Below the pieces are notes generated by a model. The model was not told the DNA's origin. It searched no databases and saw only the letters and a list, made by a program, of their open reading frames with translations. Below, piece by piece: positions 7,738-18,332 of a stretch of DNA of 64,000 nt. Numbering within the stretch: the stretch's first letter is position 1; each line of letters opens with the position of its first letter. A program made the translations under genes and the position numbers. This DNA comes from Sophora flavescens (taxonomy: Eukaryota > Streptophyta > Magnoliopsida > Fabales > Fabaceae): contig CM061068.1 in the NCBI GenBank assembly GCA_030762895.1, forward strand, positions 79,261,228 through 79,325,227, given 5' to 3'.

Positions 7738-9485
7738 ATGGAGGAAAATCAAGGGCCAAATATGATTAAGCTGAACTCTACAAATTATACATTTTGGAAG
7801 ACCCTCATGGAAGATATGTTATACAGCAAAGACTTGTATGATCCCATTGAGGGGGACACTGCTTGACCCAAGGATAAAAATGAAAGTGATTGGAAGAAGA
7901 TGAATAGAAAGGCAGTTGCTTTGATTAGGCAGTGTCTGGATTTGAGTGTATATCCTAATGTAGACACAGAAACAGATGCCCAGAAAATGTGGAAGAAGCT
8001 GGCCGAGCTGTATTAGCGGAAGAATGTGCAAAATAAAGCATTTCTGATCCGGAAGTTGGTGAATATGAAATACAAAGAAGGGGATTCAATGGCAGAGCAT
8101 ATGAGCATTTTTCAGAATACTGTGAATCAGTTGACAGCAACAGATATTAAATTAGATGATGAGTTGCAAGCCTTGTTGTTGCTTAGTTCCTTGCCTAACA
8201 CTTGGGAAGTTCTGGTTGTGACATTGACTAACTCAGCTCCTAATGGGAAGTTGACAATGTCAATGGTAAAAGAGAGCATGTTGAATGAAGAAGCTAGAAG
8301 AAAAGAGCGTGGTTTGAATGGTACCTCCACTCAGTCAGAAGCACTAGTTGCAGAGTCACGGGGGAGAAGTCAAACCAGACATTTCCATAAGCATGAAAAA
8401 TCTGACAGTCGTAGCCAGTCAAGAAGCAAGTCCAGGACTAGAAAAGAAGTGAAATGTTATCATTGTGGCAAGGTGGGACACATCAAAAGACAATGCAGGT
8501 TCCTAAAGAGAGAGAAGTCAAGAGAAAGAGATGAAGACAAAGAGAAGAAAAATGATAAAGACACAACTGCAGTTGCATCTGATAGTGATGTTTACATTGT
8601 CTGTGATGATAATTCTATAAATCTAGCATGCCATGATTCTAGTTGGATTGTTGATTCTGGAGCCTCATACCATGTCATTCCTAGGCATGATTTCTTCTCA
8701 TCTTATAGTACTGCTGGTGATTTTGGCACAGTTAAAATGGGAAATGAAGGGGTATGTAAAATTGTTGGTATGGGAGATGTTTTGATTGAAACCAGCATTG
8801 GGTGCAAGCTGCAATTGAAGAATGTCAGACATGTTCCAGATATCCGTCTCAACTTGATTTCTGTTAAAGCCTTGGACATTGAGGGTTATCATACTTACTT
8901 TGGTGGTGGCATATGCAAGCTCACCAAAGGGTCACTAGTGGTGGCAAAAGAAGAAAGCTTCACTACTCTCTACAGGATGCTTGGAAAGCTAAGCAAGGAG
9001 GAAGTGAATGCAGTTGAAGATGCTTCTTCTGATTTGTGGCATATGCTCCTTGGTCACTTGAGTGAGAAAGGACTCAACATCCTTGCCAGGAAAAAATCTC
9101 TTCCTATGAAAGGTACACCTTTAAATACTTGCTCTCATTGTTTTGTTGGAAAACAACATAGAATTTCATTTCGTAGTTCTGGTCCTCATAGGAGGCCAAA
9201 TGTTCTTGATTTAATTCATACTGATGTTTGCACTATGGATTGTAAGTCTCTTGGTGGTGCTTCATACTTTGTTACTTTTATTGATGATCACTCTAGAAAA
9301 GTGTGGGCTGTTGCTTTGAAATCTAAAGACCAGATACTTAGTGTCTTCAAGCACTTTCATGCAAGTGTTGAAAGAGAAAAAAGAAGCAAGTTGAAATGTG
9401 TCCGAGCAGATAATGGTGGTGAATACAGGGGTCCGTTTGAAGAATATTGCAAAGAACATGGAATATTGCTTCATCAGAGATTGTT
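7738..9485 (+). pseudogene. gag-pol: Element F gag-protease-integrase, two stops and truncated
   Basis: One frame from the ATG at 7738, broken by TGA (7864-7866) and TAG (8014-8016); from 8026 on it is open. Order: Gag (UBN2-like) to about 8320; an Arg/Ser-rich basic stretch; a CCHC knuckle (Cys-Tyr-His-Cys-x4-His-x4-Cys) near 8456; protease with Asp-Ser-Gly-Ala-Ser near 8655; pre-integrase HHCC zinc domain (His-Leu... Cys-Ser-His-Cys) near 9030-9145; and the integrase core with the first two catalytic Asp (His-Thr-Asp at about 9220, Arg-Ala-Asp-Asn-Gly-Gly near 9405). The catalytic Glu and everything after it are deleted. The last few codons before 9531 derive from the LTR. Confidence 0.9.
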
Positions 9486-9506
9486 ATCTCTGGTTTTTTC
9501 CCAACA
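9462..9506 (+). repeat. Terminal 45 bp of the 3' LTR of element F
   Basis: This matches 7650-7695 almost base for base, including the palindromic GAGATTGTTATCTC word and the CCCAACA end. The preceding integrase sequence shares the AATATT/GCTTCAT word with the LTR, so the deletion joined short homologous words. Confidence 0.85.
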
Positions 9507-9540
9507 CGCCCTATCATACACTTCTGGATAAGATGACATG

Positions 9541-9693
9541 ATGAGGGAAAGAAAAAACATTGTCTTGGACCACGTTCTTCAAATCACCATTAGGTTCATA
9601 CTTGTCCATGTTCTTCTCATTGAGACAAACAGCTGTGTAGATATTCTAGCCAAAGCTAGAGCTGTTAGTGTTTTGGGAGTCACCACCCCCTGA
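9541..9693 (+). pseudogene. LINE-type RNase H C-terminal remnant
   Basis: A 50-codon frame ending in TGA. It contains His-Val-x4-Glu-Thr-Asn-Ser-Cys-Val-Asp-Ile-Leu-Ala-Lys, which fits the C-terminal end of the RNase H-like (RVT_3) domain of plant LINEs, where an Asp-x-Leu-Ala pattern is conserved. It is followed by T-rich sequence as in a LINE 3' UTR. The upstream part of that LINE is not seen. This is a short match, so confidence is moderate. Confidence 0.5.
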
Positions 9694-10587
9694 AATGAGA
9701 CACTTACTGCTGGCGGATTCCATGGACCTTTTTTTTCCCTTTTAAGATCATTCGTTGTTTTTTTACATTTTTCAGCTGTGGTATTATTTTTTCTATCAAG
9801 CTAGCGTCACCTCGGCGAGTTTGTTTAATTATTTTTTTTATGATAGATTAATATTAGTAAATTAAATATTATGTTAGTTTTATTTTTTACAGGATTTGAA
9901 CCCTAGAACTCATACTTCTCATCACTTTATATCTGTAACTCAAATCAGTTGAATTATCCAACCCCGACCAGTTGGCTTTAATTGAAAGGTATTTTTATTA
10001 TGTTTCGAATCATGCCCCACACTTATGATGTAGGGACATTTGTTTTGTTAGTAGCTAGTTTTGTTTTGTTTCTTTTTTTTTTTTTGTTGTTGCTTTTTTC
10101 TGTATCTGTACCTAACAAATAAAAATATGGTGGGGTGGAAAATTTAGATAGAAATTCCTTTAGATGATGTAAATTATAAACTCTGACATTATTATCATTT
10201 TAAAAGTTTTGTAAAAAAAAAAATCATTTTAAAAGTAAAGTACTTATTATCCAGCACAATATTAGTTGTTTATACTCGACATAGGAAAAAGGGTATACTT
10301 TTTTCCTTTTATTGTAGAATGGAGTAATGTATTGGTTTATTCCTTTCATTTTAAAATAATTGTCATTGCCTGATGGTCTAGAAAATCCAATGAAGTAATT
10401 ATGGTTTTTTAATTCTAACACGGTCTCTCGGTATTATTGCTAAGTAGAGTGAGAGAGAAGATTAATAAAAAAGAATGTAATAATCTAATCAAATGTACTT
10501 ATATTTCTCTAATTAAAATAAAAAAATATTTAATAATTTTTTATTTATATAAAAACAAAAACTCTTAAACGTGTATTATACTAGAAG
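9694..10587. other. Non-coding AT-rich stretch
   Basis: No convincing gene. T-runs occur near 9730 and 10070. On the minus strand around 9890-9990 there is a perfect polymerase III B-box-like word next to a tRNA-like segment (see findings). The rest is simple AT-rich sequence. Confidence 0.5.
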
Positions 10588-10599
10588 TGGAGTAATATA

Positions 10600-10782
10600 A
10601 CCGAAAGTTGCTGGCATGGTGGTTTGACATCTTGTCTCTTAATCAAGTGGTTGTGTGTTCGATTCTTGAGAACGAAACGACAATGTGAGATAGCATTTTA
10701 TCTTTAATTGACTGAGTCGATGCAGAGTGATTGCTCATTTACCATCATTTTGTTAATCAAAAGAAGAAGAAAAAAAAAGAAA
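10600..10782 (+). mobile_element. tRNA-derived SINE with 12-bp target-site duplication
   Basis: 183 bp flanked by an exact 12-bp repeat, TGGAGTAATATA, at 10588-10599 and 10783-10794. It has polymerase III promoter boxes: A box TGGCATGGTGG at 10612-10622 and B box GTTCGATTC at 10657-10665, with normal spacing. The 3' end is A-rich (AAGAAGAAG followed by an A run). TSD length, internal promoter and A-rich tail are the defining marks of a SINE. It probably moved with LINE machinery. Confidence 0.85.
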
Positions 10783-10881
10783 TGGAGTAATATACATAAC
10801 TTATGCATAACTATCTCCGCATCATATGTCAGCATCTATACAACTATTTCTTTATGCCTTCCTTACATGTACTGTGCTCAC

Positions 10882-11691
10882 TAGGGATGTTTGTAGATTG
10901 GATTGGATCGGATCGGTTTTGAGCAGAAAAGTCATCTGATTCAATGATAAAAATAACATATGGTTTGGATTGGATCGATTTGCTTCCTTCAAAAAATTCG
11001 ACCCAATCCAATCCAATCAAATGCGGTTTGGATTGGATTGGATAATTCGGTTTTTAGGGATACATATTTACATAGTTATTTACATCAAAGAACATCCAAT
11101 ATTTCGATTCGATTTGGAATTGATTGAGTATTTAAATAGTCATATGAATTTGTTACTTATTTAAAATAAAAATTAATTTTAAAATATTATATTGACAATT
11201 TCTAACAAGTGTTTCAACGGGATATACATGAATGATGTGTACTCTCATGTGTAAAGATACTTTACACTATCAACTAATTATAAATTGTTAAATCATTATA
11301 AATGTTTTATTATTGTCCTAAATATATTAAAAGTTACTCATAACATAATTTATAATTGGTTAACAGTGTAAAAGTTTTTACACTAACATTACATTTACAT
11401 ACCAATTAAACTCTCTAATATAAGGACTAGATAATAACTTATAAAAATATAAAGACTAATAATTACTTTTATAATATAAAGATCAAATTATTTTCATTGA
11501 ATTAAATAATTTCGGTTCGGTTTGGATTGGATCGGTTTTACATATAGGATCCGAAATTCGATCCAATCCAATGAAAAATTTCGGTTTTTTTCGGTTTACG
11601 ATTTTTTCGATTTTCGATTATTTCGATTGTCGATTTTTCGATTCGATTAGTACGATTGACATTGGATTGGATCGATTGATGAACACCCCTG
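10882..11691. mobile_element. hAT-like non-autonomous element rich in TTGGATTGGATCGG words
   Basis: The ends read TAGGGATGTTTG on the left and, in reverse complement, CAGGGGTGTTCA on the right, close to the hAT terminal consensus. The 8-bp flanks are GTGCTCAC (10874-10881) and CTCCTCAC (11692-11699), matching at 6 of 8. Inside, degenerate direct and inverted copies of TTGGATTGGAT cluster at both ends (10900-11050 and 11510-11680). There is no transposase; the 64-codon ORF near 10970 is chance. Confidence 0.7.
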
Positions 11692-11984
11692 CTCCTCACC
11701 TTGGCCAACAACAAGTCGTCTGGATCCCATTTTAGGAATTCAAACTTTCAAACATTCTGAGTTTCTGACTCGTCAACGCGTTCTAGTCTTTACACAAAAA
11801 TTGAAAAAGAAAGACCTATGTGAATAATCAATATTATATATAAAAAATTTGTGATATTCTAATTTGTCATGTGTAATCCATTTTTGTTATCTAATATTTA
11901 TTTTATTAATATTTGACTCCATTGATAGATGTATTTTTGACTAAATAAATCCATATAATGATATATGATTTGAAATTTCTCAAC
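11692..11984. other. Unassigned spacer
   Basis: AT-rich, no ORF, no repeat structure recognised. It separates the hAT-like element from the MULE. Confidence 0.4.
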
Positions 11985-11993
11985 TAATATATC

Positions 11994-12513
11994 GGCTTTT
12001 TGACCAAACTGGATTCCTTTTAGAAATTATTTACCAGTTTAGGGTTATTCTGAAACTATTTATCAATGGGGGGTCGTTTTGGACACGTGGCATATTTTAT
12101 TTTTTTTTCAATCTGACAGGTCAAAGATGCCACTGCAGATGGCGCCACCCATTAAAAAAAAAAGGCAAAAGGGGAGGCGCCACTGCAAATGGCGCCTTCC
12201 CCTGCAGTGGCACCTTCCCCTACAGTGTACCACGTGGCACTGCAGGGGGCTCCCCTTGGGGTCCCCCCAACCAAAAATTGGACGCCTGCAATTTTTAAGG
12301 AACAACGCTACAATTTTAGAGGAACAACGCTACAAAAAAAATTATACTATAAGTATAGGGAGTAACGATGACATTAATGATAAAGTATGTATTTAAAACA
12401 ACAAGAGGCAATAAAAAAAATCTCGTAATAATGAGTAGTAAATAATATCACAGGAGGCATAAAAAAAATAGCAATAACAATTTACACCAATAAATATTCA
12501 TCAATTATTACAG
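11994..12513 (+). repeat. Left inverted arm of the MULE
   Basis: Inverted match to 13800-14297 with scattered small differences. It includes the tracts that read, in order, GGTCGTTTTGG, CACGTGGCA, the GGCGCC-flanked CTGCAG words and the ATACTATAAGTATAGGGAGTAA segment. Confidence 0.85.
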
Positions 12514-13639
12514 TAGTAAAAAAAATTTACCTTATAAGAATTAAAAGAAAGTCACTTACAATTTTAAAAGAACAACGCGACAAAAAAGGAATCATAAACT
12601 AGTAAATAGTTTCTAAAAGGAACCTAGTTTGGTCAAAAAGCCGACTCCAACGTGGGAGTTGTGGAGTGATACTCCATTGCTTTTTGACCTCCCCATTCGG
12701 TAATCGGTTAAAATTTTTGCTTCCCACCCGGTACGCTTCCTGTCCTGCAGATGAAGACAACTTTATTGCTTTTGCCACCACGTCCAATCAGCTGCTGCAC
12801 CCAGTAAACACCATACGAAAGTATGGCATCATGTTGAATGTGGACTCATGACAACACTTTTATTAATATACTATTAAATATAATAATAATATTTAATAAA
12901 CATACATTGCATCATGAAGCTAAAGCGTGTTTGTTACTCTTGTCACTCTCTTCAATGTCTACACGGTGGTTTTTAAATAAAACGATATTCAAATATAATA
13001 AATTATTGAGTATTTAATATATAATTTTAAATATATTTTATATTAAATATATTATAATATATTTATATTTTTAAATTTTAAAAAAATTGAATATTAAAAA
13101 TAATATAATATATATATATTATATTTACAAATATATATAACATATTTATTATATTAACTTTTATAAATATTGTATAAATAATATTAGATATATATATTAT
13201 TAAAATTATTTTATATTAAATATATTATAATATATTTACAATTTTAAATTTTTAAAATTTTGAATATTAAATTTCATCATTCCTTACACCTACCGGGAAG
13301 GTGTATCAGTAGGGAATGACTTTAGTAATATATTCATATCAAATAATGACATAAATAGCAAGGCCCAAATAGTAATCCAATTTGAACTCACGCGAAAATT
13401 TCGAGGTTCAACAGTATGAAGTTATTATTTTTTTAAAATATAAATTTAATGTCATTTATTTTAATATTCTTATTTTACATTATAAACTTATATAAAATTA
13501 ATTTCTTCAGGTAATAATTTATTATATTAGTTTTGTATTATTTACATTAAATTTTAACATTAATATTTTATTAAATAATATTTATAAATCATTCAACCAT
13601 ATAATTATCTTTAATTATCAAATTATTTATATAATTATC

Positions 13640-13644
<5 letters not shown>

Positions 13645-13688
<44 letters not shown>
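13645..13688. repeat. (AT)n microsatellite
   Basis: About 22 uninterrupted AT units in the centre of the MULE. Confidence 0.95.
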
Positions 13689-13692
<4 letters not shown>

Positions 13693-13799
13693 AACTTTGC
13701 CCAGTAAATTGATAGATATCTATCATCTATAAATTGATATCTATAAATTGCCCAGTATATATATTTATCAATTATATTTAAATTGATATCTTTAATAAT

Positions 13800-14297
13800 T
13801 GATAAATATTTATTGGTGTAAATTGTTATTGCTATTATTTTTTATGCCTCCTGTGATATTATTTGCTACTCATTAATACGGGATTTTTTTATCGCCTCTT
13901 GTTGTTTTAAATAGATACTTTATCATTAATGTCATCATTACTCCCTATACTTATAGTATAATTTTTTTTGTAGCTTTGTTCCTTTAAAATTGTAGCGTTG
14001 TTCCTTTAAAATTGCAGGTGTCCAATTTTTGGTTGGGTGGACCCCCCTGCAGTGCCACGTGGTACACTGCAGGGGGAGGTGCCACTGCAGGGGAAGGCGC
14101 CATTTGCAGTGGCGCCTCCTCTTTTGCCTTTTTTTTAAATGGCTGGCGCCATCTGCAGTGGCGCCTTTGACCTGTCAGATTGAAAAATAAAATAAAATAT
14201 GCCACGTGTCCAAAACGACCCCCATTGGTAAATAGTTTCAGAATAACCCTAAACTGGTAAATAGTTTCTAAAAGGAACTCAGTTTGGTCAAAAAGCC
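13800..14297 (-). repeat. Right inverted arm of the MULE
   Basis: Reverse-complement partner of the left arm. The palindromic GGCGCC/CTGCAG block is at 14040-14165. Confidence 0.85.
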
Positions 14298-14306
14298 TAA
14301 TATATC

Positions 14307-14921
14307 ATTAATAGCTTCTTTTGTTTACAATAACTAGATTTTTCACCCGTGCGATGTACGGAAGAATTATATGTAAATAAAAATATTTGACTTTTTTTCT
14401 GAAACAAATTTGATACTTTAATATGAAAAATAGTAAATTAAAATAGTAAAGAATAAGTATCCGTGTAGTAGAAATAAGGGCAAATAGATAGACGAAATAA
14501 TGAATAAGTTTAAAGGTATTTGTATAAAATTTGGATGTTTTTATTAATACACCAAGCATGTGTTTGGTGGTGCGTTCAAAATGCGGAGAGTCACGTCCTG
14601 GACTTGGAAGCTATATATCATAGCTTCTGAATGGACGTGCGTATGGAGGATATAAACGCAGATCCAAACACGCAACAAAATGATGTCTTTAGTAAAAAAA
14701 TCAATTTATGATGTGTTGTTGTATGTAAACTTTTGTCACTATGATTGTAGAAGAGCATTGTAGAATAGTGTTTAGTTAAAATTTAAAATCAAATCATCAA
14801 TGACAAAATAATTTAAAATTTATGGCTAGCACTATGTTCAAACTTCTAATCACAAAAACGATTAACCAAATTCCTTTCAAAGACCATCATTCAATGCGCA
14901 GATCACGAGACAAACGTTAAT
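14307..14921. other. Spacer between MULE and CACTA
   Basis: Apart from the small foldback element it contains, no gene or repeat is recognised. The minus-strand frame at 14308-14559 is AT-driven and unlikely to be coding. Confidence 0.4.
14560..14671. mobile_element. Small foldback MITE-like element
   Basis: 112 bp starting GTGTTTGG and ending CCAAACAC. GTGCGTT/AACGCAG are inner complementary words, and a perfect AAGCTAT...ATAGCTT inverted pair sits at the centre. No diagnostic TSD was found, so the superfamily is unassigned. Confidence 0.55.
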
Positions 14922-15190
14922 CACTACAAAAAAAAACCTATTTAGCGACCCAAGCTTTTGGTCGCTAAACATGATAATTCGGTTGCTATACTGTGTAGCG
15001 ACCGAATTAAGGGGGTAGCAGAAACCCTGGTGGCTAAATGTTTAGCGACCAAATTTGTATTTCAGTCGCAAATTTGCGATCGATATTTCGGTCACAAAAT
15101 TATATATTTCGGTTGCTGTATGGTTGGTCGCATGCTCAGATAACCGAATTTGGTGACCGATATTCGGTCGCTATTTCGGTCGCAAATTTG
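14922..15190. repeat. Left subterminal repeat array of the CACTA element
   Basis: About ten degenerate copies of TCGGTCGC or its complement GCGACC, in both orientations. Confidence 0.8.
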
Positions 15191-15503
15191 ATTTTTTTTA
15201 TACAAATTTTCCTGTAACTTAATCCTACCGACCAAATTTTGTTTTTCAACTATTACCCCATTGATTTTTAATTTATGATATACACAAAATACACCAATTT
15301 TTTTTTTGAATAAATAGAAAACGTAAATATGATGTACTAACGATCCAAAACACCACAGTCAATATGATCAAGAAAACATATACATTAATTAACGCAAGTT
15401 TAATAATTGTTTATAAAAAAAATGTTTAATAATGTACTAATTAACGATCAAAACATAAAAACACACCACAGTCAATAAGTACTAATCAAAATATCAAAAC
15501 TCA

Positions 15504-15892
15504 TCAATCTTCCAAGGGGATGAACATGTAGAAGCGAGAACCCCCAAGGTACTTAAACTTTGCCAATGCACCAGTGGACAACAAATACAACTCCCTGATA
15601 CCATTTGTATCTGTTGCAAAATATGGGCGATCCTCATGGATTACTATATTCCCATTGAACAGATTTTCGCTTTTGTCTTCAATAGTCACAACACGCGGTA
15701 TTTCTTGTCCCCAACGACGGTAGAATGATCGCGGGATTGAAATAAAATCCTGCAAATACACAAGAACAATTTAGTAATGATTAGTTTATGCCTTAACCAT
15801 CATTACGTGAATCCGATCGTTATTCTTAAGTTGATGAGATACTGTACCTGGTTTATATGGATGGCTGTCTCAAAACATTTAGTCGGATCCAT
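15504..15892 (-). CDS. Small B3-domain-like protein, two exons, inside the CACTA element
   Basis: Minus strand. Exon 1 is 15892-15848 (ATG, 15 codons), then an intron with canonical GT (15847) and AG (15750), then exon 2 is 15749-15504 ending in a stop; the product is 96 residues. Exon 2 reads as a single plant B3 DNA-binding domain: the Ile-Ser-Ile-Pro-Arg-Ser-Phe start, the Pro-Arg-Val-Val-Thr-Ile strand, and the final Gly-Gly-Ser-Arg-Phe-Tyr-Met-Phe-Ile strand. B3 domains bind DNA, but at this length it lacks any other domain. It lies wholly inside the transposon, so it is either a captured host gene fragment or a transposon-borne gene. The exon boundaries are inferred from splice consensus. 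Confidence 0.55.
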
Positions 15893-17399
15893 TTTCTGAT
15901 AAAACGATAAGGAAAACAAGTCATATGTCTAAACTTCATCAAGTGATAATAAGAAAAGATGGAAAGATCCATGTAGCATACTAGCATGTTAAAATAGAAC
16001 AAATAAATGCAACTTCACATGCAACTTTACAGATTAGCAAACATAGTAGTTTTCAGGAAAGCAGATGCTTTTACGTCGTTTTGAAGGATGGTCATAGAGA
16101 GGACTTTTCCTACTGGAAATGCCTAGATAACCTAGTAAGGATGGTCATCAATGAGACACCCTGTTGTGCCTCGGTGTTTTATTAGATTAAAACCTTATTA
16201 ATTAATTCCTTAATCGCACATTTAGAGTTAGAGATTTTCATAATTCATTTTCGAAATGTCCCCTTTAAAAAACAGGAGATTTGTATGACGTCGGAAAAAC
16301 ACCTGATAGACAGTTTATAACTTCAAAACTTTATCCAACCATAATTGGTCTTTGGTCTTACATCAACTGCCAGGAGCGGAAAAATAAATACACAAACTCC
16401 AGTCGTGATAAAGACTTAGGAAATAAATAGATACAGTAATCTCAAATTGGTTTGTCATGCACATACACAGTTTTCATTAATAATATAAAATATTTGCAAG
16501 GTTATAATATATAAATACCCCATGTTTATCTATTACATTACCAAAACACTGTTGAGGGTATCCTCTCGGTAGGAGCCCTCACAGGCATAGACTTAGACAA
16601 AAATACTAAACAACTGAAAACATCTAAAACGTCTCACAAGACGCACTGGCCATATACTACCTTGACCCTAATCACCATGGGTTAAGACTCGAGCTCCGGC
16701 ATCTGGCTCATAGGGAGCCTCGTCCAATCCCTCATCATTAAGTTTGTCCATGATCGGATACTCCAACCTCGCATGTTCCCAACACACGATCGCGAACAAC
16801 AATACCAATACACGAACCTCACCAACCCACATTAATAACCACCTAGTGCCTTAACCTTCGACCAAAACCTCAACACATGTTCTATGTCACCACTCATCTT
16901 TAAATAATTAGTTTAGGCTGGGCAACTCTAAGTCAATTCATTCTCACCCAAACAATTATCTCCAAACAACACATATCCTCACTTAAAGTCAACTAAGCAT
17001 AGAAATAATCCAGGCAGATCATGCATAACACAGACAATCATAAATATTCAAATATCACAAAGTAATTTATCACCACCAACACAGCATAGCAATCTAATAA
17101 TAATAAAGTCAATCAAACACGAGCACCAACGACAATCGATAGAGTCGATCCAAACATAGAAACAACCAGACAAATCACCAAATTAATTACTCAACAATTA
17201 CACTATAAGTATAGCTCAATAGCATATTTAATTTCTTAAAAAATCTCATTGGTTTAAGTCAAAACAGATTTGGGGGCCTATAGGCTCAAGGTGAAAATTG
17301 AGAAAAATCAATTAAACAAGGGACTGATAAAAATGATTTAGGGGAACACTTAATCATAATACCAATTTCATAAAATACCAATTAATTTCAAAATTCAAA
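15893..17399. other. CACTA interior without recognised gene
   Basis: AT-rich sequence with no ORF of note on either strand. It could be intron or captured non-coding sequence upstream of the B3-like gene. Confidence 0.4.
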
Positions 17400-17954
17400 C
17401 TCTGAAATTAAAGTTAGGGTTTGAGTTTGGGGAAAACTTGGGGTTTCTTGAAAATGAACCAAAGAAGTGAGGAAACCACTCACCCAATGAAGAAGACGAG
17501 CTTGTGGTGGTGCTAATGGCAGCGGCGCACGGCTGTGACACATCAACACAAGGGAAGAAGAAGAAGCTTGGAAGGAACCCACATGGTGGAAACCACCACG
17601 AAAATGGTGGCTTGCAGTGCTTACCATGGTGGAGGCGTGATTCGCGCGGCACCACTACTGACTTGGACCGGTGGTGGTGGCGGTGTCACCGGAGGCCGCG
17701 TAGTGGTGGCGGTGTTGGTGGTGGTGCACTAGAGAGACAAAGGGGGAAATCAGTGAAAAGAAAAAGTGGAAGGGAGAAAGAGATAGAGAACAGGGTTACA
17801 GAGAGAGAATGTGGGTGGTGGCGATGTTGGTGGTGGCGGTGTTGTTTTGGTGGTTGGAGCTTTGTGTTGCGTGGCGGCAGGGAGGACCAGGGAGGCGCGA
17901 GAGAGAAGAACAAAGAAGAAATGAGAGAAATGGGGAAGAAAGGGGAAGGGCTCG
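17400..17954 (-). other. GC/CT-rich gene-like segment in the CACTA element
   Basis: Read on the minus strand this is a CT-rich leader followed by a Pro/Ser-rich low-complexity stretch (ACC and CCG repeats) and an ATG in a good context near 17630. It differs sharply in base composition from its surroundings and resembles a 5' UTR plus first exon. No domain is recognised; overlapping frames on both strands are all low complexity. Confidence 0.35.
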
Positions 17955-18329
17955 CGATTTAGGGATTTCAGTTTTAGCGACTGAATTATTCGGTCGCTAA
18001 ATGGGTTAATTTGAAATTTGAATTCATAAATTTAGCGACCTATTTAATATCGGTCGCAACGATAAATAAATTTAACCGTTGTATTTAACTCGGTCGCCAT
18101 TTCGGTCGCTAAAAAGTCATAATTTTTTGACTTTTATTTTCCTTTATTTTGCGACCAAAATAGAGACCGATAACTCTGCTACGCTCTATTTCGGTCGCTA
18201 TTTCGGTCGCAATATCAACTCTCATCAGTGTTTGATTTAGATCCTACAATCGGTCGTCATTTCCGTCGCAAACAGCAACCAACAAATTCGGTCACTATTT
18301 TCGGTCGCTAAATAACCTTTTTTGTAGTG
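17955..18329. repeat. Right subterminal repeat array of the CACTA element
   Basis: More than ten copies of TCGGTCGC or GGTCGCTAAA in both orientations up to the terminus. Confidence 0.8.
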
Positions 18330-18332
18330 AAT

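Larger units (their letters stand above)
7000..9506 (+). mobile_element. Ty1/copia element F, Tnt1-like, 3' half deleted
   Basis: A 5' LTR (7000-7695) starts TGTTGGG and ends CCCAACA. A perfect initiator-tRNA-Met primer site and a gag-pol reading frame follow. The frame stops in the integrase core, where sequence jumps to the last 45 bp of the LTR (9462-9506). RT, RNase H and most of the 3' LTR are missing. Flanks are TGCCC (6995-6999) and CGCCC (9507-9511), a 5-bp TSD with one mismatch. Zinc knuckle, protease and pre-integrase motifs resemble the Tork/Tnt1 group. Confidence 0.9.
11994..14297. mobile_element. Long-TIR Mutator-like element (non-autonomous)
   Basis: 2304 bp with long inverted arms of about 500 bp (roughly 11994-12513 and 13800-14297). 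Termini are GGCTTTTTGACCAAACT and its complement. Both sides carry the exact 9-bp duplication TAATATATC (11985-11993 and 14298-14306), the Mutator signature. The arms contain GC-rich palindromic words based on GGCGCC and CTGCAG. The middle is AT-rich, with an (AT)n tract and no transposase. A third copy of the terminal sequence, ending at 12642, lies inside in the orientation of the right end. The short ORFs over the arms (12079-12396, 13984-14205) are mirror images of each other and are not genes. Confidence 0.88.
14922..18329. mobile_element. CACTA (En/Spm) transposon, non-autonomous, carrying a B3-like gene
   Basis: 3408 bp. Both ends read CACTACAAAAAA inward, followed by ATTTAGCGACC. The 3-bp TSD is AAT at 14919-14921 and 18330-18332. 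Subterminal regions at both ends hold many direct and inverted copies of TCGGTCGC/TTTAGCGACC, the transposase-binding type of repeat in CACTA elements. No transposase (TNPD/TNPA) is seen. The interior holds a small minus-strand gene with a B3-like domain and a CT-rich, gene-like leader near the right end. Confidence 0.9.

Noticed and set aside
10300..10370. Stowaway-type MITE end (TTCATTTTAAAATAATTGTC-like word)
   Set aside because: Only one end resembles the consensus; no partner end or TA duplication found.
12079..12396. ORFs over the MULE arms (also 13984-14205)
   Set aside because: Mirror frames from an inverted GC-rich repeat; no protein similarity.
12599..12851. Possible host gene exon near 12666-12851 with a TGCAG/ATG-like context
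   Set aside because: Short frames on both strands inside the MULE, no domain, no splice support.
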